6,080 nucleotides of DNA from an uncultured Lachnospiraceae bacterium (lineage in GTDB: Bacteria; Bacillota; Clostridia; Lachnospirales; Lachnospiraceae): positions 1 to 6,080 of the forward strand of contig OMSM01000297.1 of assembly GCA_900313745.1 (NCBI GenBank), read 5' to 3'. Under the pieces are notes generated by a model. The model was not told where the DNA came from, did no database searches, and saw only the letters and a list, made by a program, of their open reading frames with translations. This document shows positions 1 to 4,789 of this stretch, piece after piece. The stretch's first letter is position 1. Each line of letters starts with the position of its first letter. Position numbers and translations under genes: made by a program.

Positions 1-437
1 AAATGCTAAAGGGAAAAACGACGGTGTTCGCCGGCCCCTCCGGGGTGGGAAAGTCGACGATGATCAATTATTTCTGCCCGGAGGCGCACATGGAGACCGG
101 GGAGATTTCCAGAAAGATCGAGCGCGGGAAAAACACCACCCGTCACGTGGAGCTCTTCTGGGCGGGCGAGGACACCTATATCATGGATACCCCGGGGTTC
201 ACATCCCTGTATCTGGAGGAGATCACGCCGGATACCCTCAGGGACTATTATCCGGAATTTGAGCCTTACGAGGAAAAGTGCCGCTTTCACGGCTGCATGC
301 ATGAGAGCGAGCCCGGCTGTGCGGTCCGGGCAGCGGCGGAGAACGGAGAGTTTTCGCCGGTGAGGTATGATACTTACAGGGAGATACTTCGCGAGCTTAA
401 GGAGCGGAGGCCGGCTTATCCGAAGAGCCGGCAGTAG
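1..437 (+). CDS. rsgA: Ribosome small subunit-dependent GTPase A (RsgA), C-terminal part, cut by the left window edge
   Basis: RsgA is a circularly permuted GTPase that acts late in 30S ribosomal subunit maturation in the cytoplasm. The visible 144 residues begin at an internal Met; the frame is open to the window edge, so the OB-fold domain and the G4/G5 motifs lie outside. Visible residues carry the P-loop GPSGVGKST (11-19), a G2-type TTRH segment (45-48), the G3 motif DTPGF (62-66), and a C-terminal zinc knuckle C93-x4-C98-x-H100-x5-C106. That knuckle spacing is exactly the RsgA pattern, and it separates RsgA from other permuted GTPases such as YlqF. The G2 segment reads GKNTTRH rather than the more usual GRHTTTH-like form, a mild variation. 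The gene ends in two consecutive stops (TAG TAA) and is followed 20 bases later by a hairpin terminator. It is convergent with the transporter gene. The identification is strong; only the 5' end is missing. Confidence 0.95.
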   Translation, partial: MLKGKTTVFAGPSGVGKSTMINYFCPEAHMETGEISRKIERGKNTTRHVELFWAGEDTYIMDTPGFTSLYLEEITPDTLRDYYPEFEPYEEKCRFHGCMHESEPGCAVRAAAENGEFSPVRYDTYREILRELKERRPAYPKSRQ

Positions 438-457
438 TAATATACGGAAATGAAAAG

Positions 458-502
458 AGCCTGCGCCGCGGACAGAACCGGGCACAGGCTTATTTTATTT
501 TA
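458..502. terminator. Bidirectional intrinsic terminator between rsgA and the MFS gene
   Basis: Arms AGCCTGCGC (458-466) and GCACAGGCT (482-490) pair over 6 bp, then one mismatch, then 2 bp, with a 15-base loop. The right arm runs into a T-rich tract (490-502) on the + strand, serving rsgA. On the - strand the hairpin is followed by CTTTTCATTT (complement of about 448-457), which would serve the transporter gene. Its position between two convergent stop codons fits a shared terminator. The long loop and the mismatch make it moderate in strength. Confidence 0.75.
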
Positions 503-514
503 CTATGCGGCCAC

Positions 515-586
515 CCGGAGTGTACTGTGCCTGCTGCGGATCATGCTTTGCGGATATCCGGAGTGCTGCGCCTGCTCCGGATCATG
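515..586. repeat. Imperfect tandem duplication of about 30 bp over the 3' end of the MFS gene
   Basis: Copy 1 (515-545) and copy 2 (558-586) both start CCGGAGTG and end CGGATCATG. They match at 27 of 29 aligned positions, and copy 1 carries 2 extra bases (TA after CCGGAGTG). The 12 bases between them include the palindrome CGGATATCCG (551-560). Read on the - strand, copy 2 encodes part of the transporter's C-terminal tail (M-I-R-S-R-R-S-T-P). Copy 1 contains the stop codon in a different frame, because the repeat offset of 41 bases is not a multiple of three. The repeat is directly visible; how it arose is inference. Confidence 0.8.
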
Positions 587-1914
587 ATGACGACGGCGAT
601 AAGAAGGGCAAGGCACTGGAGGCCGGCGGAGAGCCCGCCGAGTGCGGCTTTTCCGTGTCCCTCAATAACAAAGCCGCTCCAGAGAGACGCGATCATTCCG
701 GAAACACTGCCATAGGCAACGTCGGTGATGCTGTTTGCTGTGGTGCGAAGTGCATGATCAACGCTGCGCTCTGTCATTTCCCTCATGGTGGAGAGAAGCA
801 GTCCGAAGCCCGCATTCATCATGAAGGTTCCGGCGACGACAACGGCAGGATGCCTGGCGATCATGACCAGGACGGCATACAGGAGCATGAAGAAGGCCGC
901 TCCTATGAGCCGGTACTCGGCACGGAAGCGCCGTAATCTGCCGGAAAGGATCAGCAGCGGTGCCTGGATCATGCAGCCGATGAAGCTGTCCACGCCGAGC
1001 ATCGCGACTCCGGAGCCGATTTCCTCGAATATCGGGAGCTTCATGCTGTTGATGGGGGAGACGGCCGTGCCGGTGATGAATACCATGAGCACAAGAAGAA
1101 CGAATTCGGGAATCCGGAAGAGGCCCGCCGCGGTTGCAGGGGCAGCAGGTGCCCCGGAACGGGGCGGTTCGGAAGCGGCGGGAGTGCTTCCGCCGCCTGA
1201 GGCGCGGCCTGAAACGTGGCCGCTGTTCCGGGCACTGGTCCGGTGTCTGCGGAGATAGTGCGAAGGAATACGGGAGAGAACTTCTGCGGCGGAAGGCAGC
1301 TCAGGCTGCAGGAAGGCCGACGCAAGAAGTATCCCGGCGAAGGTGAAGGAAATGAAGGGAAGGGGACCGTAACCGACGCGGCTGATCAGCTGCCCGCAGG
1401 CAAGAATGACGAAAGCGTACGCAAGCGCGCCGAAAGAACGGGTTTTTGATCCGGCTTCCACCTGGCCCGTGACCGCGATCACCCAGGAATCAATATTGGT
1501 CGGGATCGCGCTCATGATAAGCCCGAGCAGAGGATAAATGATAAACAGCAGCGCTGTCCTCCCGGCGGAGAGATACACGAGAAGGGACAGGGATGCTGAG
1601 GCGATAAGTCCGGAGATAACGAATTTCTTTGCGGCCCGGAAGCGATCCACAAACCGGCTCCAGAAGATGGTCCCGACAAAGGAGCAGCCCATGTAGACAG
1701 AGACCAGGATGCCCAGTGTGGAGGGATTCATGCCGCGGTCAAGCATGCGGGCGGTGAGGTAGGCAGGCAGTGCCGCGAAGAAGCTCCAGTAGGAGGCCTG
1801 GATAATACAGAAGCGAAGGTATAGTTTTTTCATCTTGGAATCAATGCTGCTGTATGCGGATAATACGGTGCTGTCGTGAGCTTCGGAATTCCGGATGCCC
1901 GGAAAAGCCGGCAT
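541..1914 (-). CDS. Major facilitator superfamily (MFS) transporter, substrate unknown
   Basis: This is a 12-helix secondary transporter of the inner membrane. Of the 457 residues in the longest frame, two six-helix bundles are recognisable: hydrophobic stretches near 34-56, 64-86, 97-116, 120-138, 160-180 and 184-202, then 266-288, 304-325, 334-352, 356-374, about 395-415 and 424-446. The loop after the second helix has the MFS motif-A-like sequence SRFVDRFRAAKK (86-97). The central cytoplasmic loop (about 209-264) starts with an Arg/His-rich part and continues as Ala/Gly/Pro/Ser-rich low complexity. The protein most resembles the MFS_1-like branch, and the sequence does not reveal a substrate. 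The longest start is ATG at 1912-1914, but residues 1-27 are polar and atypical; ATG at 1831-1833 (MKKLYLRF) would place the first helix near the N-terminus, as is usual, giving 430 residues. Neither start has a convincing Shine-Dalgarno. It is divergent from the esterase gene and convergent with rsgA. The short C-terminal tail lies in a tandem duplication. Confidence 0.88.
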   Translation of the reverse strand: MPAFPGIRNSEAHDSTVLSAYSSIDSKMKKLYLRFCIIQASYWSFFAALPAYLTARMLDRGMNPSTLGILVSVYMGCSFVGTIFWSRFVDRFRAAKKFVISGLIASASLSLLVYLSAGRTALLFIIYPLLGLIMSAIPTNIDSWVIAVTGQVEAGSKTRSFGALAYAFVILACGQLISRVGYGPLPFISFTFAGILLASAFLQPELPSAAEVLSRIPSHYLRRHRTSARNSGHVSGRASGGGSTPAASEPPRSGAPAAPATAAGLFRIPEFVLLVLMVFITGTAVSPINSMKLPIFEEIGSGVAMLGVDSFIGCMIQAPLLILSGRLRRFRAEYRLIGAAFFMLLYAVLVMIARHPAVVVAGTFMMNAGFGLLLSTMREMTERSVDHALRTTANSITDVAYGSVSGMIASLWSGFVIEGHGKAALGGLSAGLQCLALLIAVVIMIRSRRSTPDIRKA

Positions 1915-1934
1915 GTGAATCGGTATCTCTGCGA

Positions 1935-1963
1935 ATTATATGCTCGCACTAAGGGAATGTCAC
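1935..1963 (-). promoter_or_regulatory. Sigma-A-type promoter for the MFS gene
   Basis: On the - strand, GTGACA (1958-1963) matches 5 of 6 bases of the -35 consensus and TATAAT (1935-1940) is a perfect -10, with the ideal 17-base spacer. Transcription should start near 1927-1928. That leaves only about 13 bases before the upstream ATG (1914) but about 95 bases before the ATG at 1833, which bears on the choice of start codon. Confidence 0.75.
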
Positions 1964-2142
1964 TAGTAAAAAAGTCAATGATCGCTTTTCTGCTATAGGA
2001 TGCAAGGATAATTCATTACTCCCCGGCCGGCAGGGAAGTAAAATGAGGACGGCAGGGGAAAATGCGCAGGACTTCGGGCTCAGTTTTCCCTCAGGACATG
2101 TTGGGCTGAGGACGCTTCATCCGCGTTCTCCAGGATCGGAAG

Positions 2143-2148
2143 AAAGGA
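2143..2148 (+). promoter_or_regulatory. Ribosome binding site of the esterase gene
   Basis: AAAGGA sits 10 bases before the ATG at 2159-2161, slightly long but acceptable spacing. It supports that ATG as the start. Residues from position 1 onward look like an ordinary cytoplasmic N-terminus. Confidence 0.7.
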
Positions 2149-2158
2149 ATGGTACAAG

Positions 2159-3952
2159 ATGAATTACGATCATATTCAACTGAATCCCGCGGTAAACCGG
2201 GTCCGCATAGACCGTGATAAGTCCGGCCCTGCGGCACCGGAGAGGACGGCTCACCAGATCGTGCAGCCTGATGCGAATCCGGCGGATCCCTACAGGAACA
2301 CCCATCTCGGATGGTTTTCCGATGTAATCACCGATGAGCACGGACAGGAGAGAAAGTACGGGTTCTACATCCCGACTACCATGAAAACTTCCGGAAACAT
2401 GGTGCTTGTGCTTATTCCCGGAGGAGCGGATCCGGAGGAGTTTTTCCGGGATGGCGGATGGAAGGAAAGCCTGGAGAAGCACTGCATGACCGGTTATTTC
2501 GCGTCCTCACCCGCACCCCGCGACCCGGAGGATATGGGAGCGGAGATCGACGCCGCGGTGAAGGTGCTCGCCGAGATGAAATCCATGGAGTACTTCCCCT
2601 GCAACGCATCCGCCGTATATGCGATGGGCTTCGGCGACGGAGCTCCGGTGGCATCGGTATTCGCGATCCTTTATCAGTCCTACCTCGCGGCTTTTGCCGC
2701 CTGCGGCAATACGGAAATCGACGCGGAGCTTCTTAAGAGGCTCGGCGGCGCCCCGTCGGACTGCGACGTGACGATACCGCGGGCGGAGATTCCGCTCCCG
2801 GCATATTTCATCGGTGAGGATTCAAACGTTGTCGCCTATTTCAGGGGCGCCTGCCATACCTCCTCATCCTGGCTGCATAATGGTTTCGCCCGTGTGTTCC
2901 GCGAGATGCCGAGGCCTGGCAGCAGCTATGTCAACGACGAGGTCGCAAGTGAGGTCTGGCTCTCCTCTGCGGAGGATGCGGACAAGCTTGGGGCGGAGGT
3001 CCTGACGGAGAAGATGGTTGCCTTTGTCGAGAGCTATCAGCGCTGGGCCGGCGAGGGCAGCGGCCACATCCGCCGCACCATGCACGCGGAGAAGGAACTC
3101 GGGTTTATCCGTACGGATGCAGAGATCGACGGGTTAAAGAGATACTGGTACACCTTTGAGCCGTCAGCTTACAGGAGGAAACTCCAGGAAAAGTATCCGT
3201 TAATCATCGCAATTCACGGCTTCTCCTGCTCCGGTGAGTTTTTCGCGCAGAACAGCGGATGGCACAGAGTAGGGGAGGAGCGGCGGTGCTTTGTCGTCTA
3301 TCCTACGGCGTATCCTTACACGAACTCGCCTTCACCGAACCCTTCGCCTCTCCGCATGACAGGAATTGCGACGCCTCACTGGAATTCCGGCGGTTTCGGC
3401 GGAGGCCCGGATCCCAAAGGCCCGGATGATGTTTCATTCTTTAAGCAGATGCTGGATATCACACTGGAGAAGTATCCCGAGATTGACCGGGAGAGGATCT
3501 ATGTGACCGGACACTCCAACGGTTCGATGATGACACAGCTGATTATGAGAAAGATCCCGCAGTACTTCGCGGGCTTCGCGCCGGTAGGAGCGATGGAGTG
3601 CAGGACGGGAAAGAGCGAGCCGCCGAGAGACGGAATTAAGAGGAATGTCTGGTATACCATCGGGCAGTACGACGGTTTCGGATGCAGCCTGGACGGCCCG
3701 AACGGAAATACCTGGACGCTGGAGATGATCTGCGAGGCCAACGGCATTGATTACGCGAAGGCGCGCAGCTATGTCTCGGGCATCTACAACCACCTTATTG
3801 TAAGAGATGAGGAGAAGGTGCCGTTAGTCCGCTTCACCGGCGTGACCAACTGGCCCCACACCTACACCCCCGAGCTGGCATTCATGATTTATGATGAGTT
3901 CTTCTCCAGGTTTGTCCGGCACGCGGACGGCACACTGGAGTATCTCGCCTGA
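2159..3952 (+). CDS. Tandem-domain alpha/beta hydrolase, PHB-depolymerase/feruloyl-esterase-like, with a degenerate N-terminal domain
   Basis: This 597-residue protein is a predicted intracellular serine esterase; it shows no signal peptide, membrane segment or cell-wall anchor. The C-terminal hydrolase domain (about 327-590) has the oxyanion-side HG (353-354), the nucleophile elbow G-H-S-N-G with Ser453, a likely acid Asp505 in GQYDGFG, and a likely catalytic His567 in NWPHTYTPE. The pattern fits the LpqC/COG3509 esterase family, whose members cleave polyester, feruloyl or acetyl esters. A Pro/Gly-rich insert (about 386-424) precedes the first helix of the core and may shape the active site. 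The N-terminal half (about 50-297) repeats the same layout: EFFRDGGW (94-101) parallels EFFAQNSGW (360-368), and AMGFGDGAP (155-163) parallels the elbow, but Gly159 replaces Ser and no equivalent His is seen. It is therefore probably non-catalytic, perhaps a binding or structural domain. It is followed by a strong terminator and converges with a two-component pair. The name PHB depolymerase should not be taken literally; the substrate is unknown, and an acylated plant carbohydrate is a reasonable guess. Confidence 0.87.
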   Translation: MNYDHIQLNPAVNRVRIDRDKSGPAAPERTAHQIVQPDANPADPYRNTHLGWFSDVITDEHGQERKYGFYIPTTMKTSGNMVLVLIPGGADPEEFFRDGGWKESLEKHCMTGYFASSPAPRDPEDMGAEIDAAVKVLAEMKSMEYFPCNASAVYAMGFGDGAPVASVFAILYQSYLAAFAACGNTEIDAELLKRLGGAPSDCDVTIPRAEIPLPAYFIGEDSNVVAYFRGACHTSSSWLHNGFARVFREMPRPGSSYVNDEVASEVWLSSAEDADKLGAEVLTEKMVAFVESYQRWAGEGSGHIRRTMHAEKELGFIRTDAEIDGLKRYWYTFEPSAYRRKLQEKYPLIIAIHGFSCSGEFFAQNSGWHRVGEERRCFVVYPTAYPYTNSPSPNPSPLRMTGIATPHWNSGGFGGGPDPKGPDDVSFFKQMLDITLEKYPEIDRERIYVTGHSNGSMMTQLIMRKIPQYFAGFAPVGAMECRTGKSEPPRDGIKRNVWYTIGQYDGFGCSLDGPNGNTWTLEMICEANGIDYAKARSYVSGIYNHLIVRDEEKVPLVRFTGVTNWPHTYTPELAFMIYDEFFSRFVRHADGTLEYLA

Positions 3953-3953
3953 T

Positions 3954-3998
3954 CCTGATCAGGGAAGAAGCACTAAGGCGAGAGTAAACATCTTTACT
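3954..3998. repeat. Small inverted repeats just after the esterase stop codon
   Basis: CCTGATCAGG (3954-3963) is a perfect 10-base palindrome starting two bases after the stop. AGTAAA-CATC-TTTACT (3983-3998) is a perfect 6-bp hairpin with a 4-base loop. Neither is followed by a T run, so neither looks like a terminator alone. They might help RNA 3'-end stability or be chance. Confidence 0.3.
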
Positions 3999-4020
3999 GA
4001 GTATTGCTGAGCACAGCAGG

Positions 4021-4053
4021 CCGGACCGGCGTCAGCCGGTCCGGTTTTCCTTT
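4021..4053 (+). terminator. Strong intrinsic terminator of the esterase gene, overlapping the end of the convergent regulator gene
   Basis: CCGGACCGGC (4021-4030) and GCCGGTCCGG (4035-4044) form a perfect 10-bp GC-rich stem with a GTCA tetraloop, followed on the + strand by TTTTCCTTT (4045-4053). The stop codon of the convergent response regulator (4032-4034, - strand) lies in the loop, and the right arm and T tract are its last codons. On the - strand the hairpin is followed by CCTGCTGTGC with no T run, so it should work mainly for the + strand. Confidence 0.85.
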
Positions 4054-4787
4054 CGGTACTGCTGCGGAGTAATTCCGAAGCTGCGCTTGAACTGCCGGTG
4101 GAAGTAGGTCGGAGCGGAAAAACCGACCTTGGCGCTGATCTGCTGAAGGGTGAGATCCGTCGTGGCAAGCATGACCTTGGCAGCCTTCAGGCGCTCGTTC
4201 AGGATGTAGTTGGAGAGGGAGATCCCCATCTTCCTGTGGAAGAGATTGGAGATATAATCCGGATGCATGTGGACTACGTCGGCGATCAGCTGACGGTTTA
4301 AGTCCGGTGAGGAAAGATTGCGCCGTATGACGTCGATAATCTGGTCAGACGGATCGGCCTGGGATTCCTCCGTAGAATTAAGTGCGGTGTATATTTCAGG
4401 GTAGAAGAGGCGTCTCTTCCGCTCCTTGACCGCACGGAAAAGGATAGCCTCGAGCTTGTCGGTCTCCACCGGCTTGGTAAGGTAATCCATGACATGAAGC
4501 TTGATGGCGGTATGAGCGTAGTCAAAACGCTCATGCCCGGTCAGAATAATAACCACCGGGGTGAGCTTCTGCTCGTATATCCACTGGATCAGCTCGAATC
4601 CATTCTGCTGGGGCATTTCGATATCGGTGATGAGAATGTCGATATCCGGATTCTTATCAAAGAGGTTTTTCGCCTGCCTGACGCTGTAGGCCGCAAGCGC
4701 AGTGCTTACGCCCAGCTTTTCCCAGTCTGTATTCTTGATAATTTCCTCAACGACGTAGAATTCGTCGTCGGCGATCAGTATCTTCAT
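4032..4787 (-). CDS. YesN-type response regulator: receiver domain plus AraC-family DNA-binding domain
   Basis: This is a cytoplasmic transcription regulator, the output half of a two-component system with the kinase encoded just upstream. Of 251 residues, the receiver domain (1-120) has the acidic pocket D7/D8, the phospho-acceptor Asp55 in LITDIEMP, switch Thr83 in ILTGHE and Lys105 in LTKP, so all key phosphorylation residues are present. After a short linker, the AraC-type domain (about 148-246) shows two helix-turn-helix units: one around LIADVVHMHPDYISNLFHRK and a second around QQISAKVGFSAPTYFHRQFK, ending in the family signature FGITPQQYRK. At 251 residues it is much shorter than YesN-type regulators with a long middle region, which reach about 500. 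The start ATG is two bases after the kinase stop, with GAGGA (4797-4801) nine bases upstream, indicating translational coupling. Target genes are unknown; the adjacent esterase is a candidate. The last codons form part of the esterase terminator. Confidence 0.95.
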   Translation of the reverse strand: MKILIADDEFYVVEEIIKNTDWEKLGVSTALAAYSVRQAKNLFDKNPDIDILITDIEMPQQNGFELIQWIYEQKLTPVVIILTGHERFDYAHTAIKLHVMDYLTKPVETDKLEAILFRAVKERKRRLFYPEIYTALNSTEESQADPSDQIIDVIRRNLSSPDLNRQLIADVVHMHPDYISNLFHRKMGISLSNYILNERLKAAKVMLATTDLTLQQISAKVGFSAPTYFHRQFKRSFGITPQQYRKENRTG

Positions 4788-4789
4788 GA

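Larger units (their letters stand above)
1915..2158. other. Divergent intergenic region between the MFS and esterase genes
   Basis: The left part holds the MFS promoter. For the esterase, the + strand has -10-like hexamers GATAAT (2007-2012) and TAAAAT (2039-2044), but neither has a good -35 at the right distance, as would be expected of an activator-dependent promoter (inference). Between 2044 and 2113 there are four AGGAC pentamers in the same orientation (2046, 2068, 2093, 2109), two of them inside the 8-base repeat TGAGGACG (2044-2051, 2107-2114). There are also two hairpins that cannot form together: GGGAAAA/TTTTCCC (2056-2062/2084-2090) and CCTCAG/CTGAGG (2089-2094/2106-2111). I see no open reading frame of note and no RNA gene here. 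Confidence 0.4.

Noticed and set aside
3..5. ATG at the left edge as the true start of the GTPase gene
   Set aside because: The P-loop would then be the very N-terminus, with no OB fold or G4/G5 motifs as RsgA requires. The frame is open to the edge, so this Met is internal.
6..485. Long open frame on the - strand opposite rsgA
   Set aside because: It is antisense to clear RsgA motifs, its product is Arg/Leu/Pro-rich with no recognisable domain, and it runs through the terminator region. It is a shadow of a GC-rich coding sequence.
505..1258. Two overlapping + strand open frames opposite the MFS gene
   Set aside because: Both lie antisense to membrane helices of the transporter, have no domain or credible ribosome binding site, and show Arg/Ala/Pro-rich shadow composition.
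2159..3952. Literal assignment as a poly(3-hydroxybutyrate) depolymerase
   Set aside because: There is no export signal, phasin-like neighbour or PHB synthesis gene in the window. The family name covers many esterases, so only an esterase call is supported.
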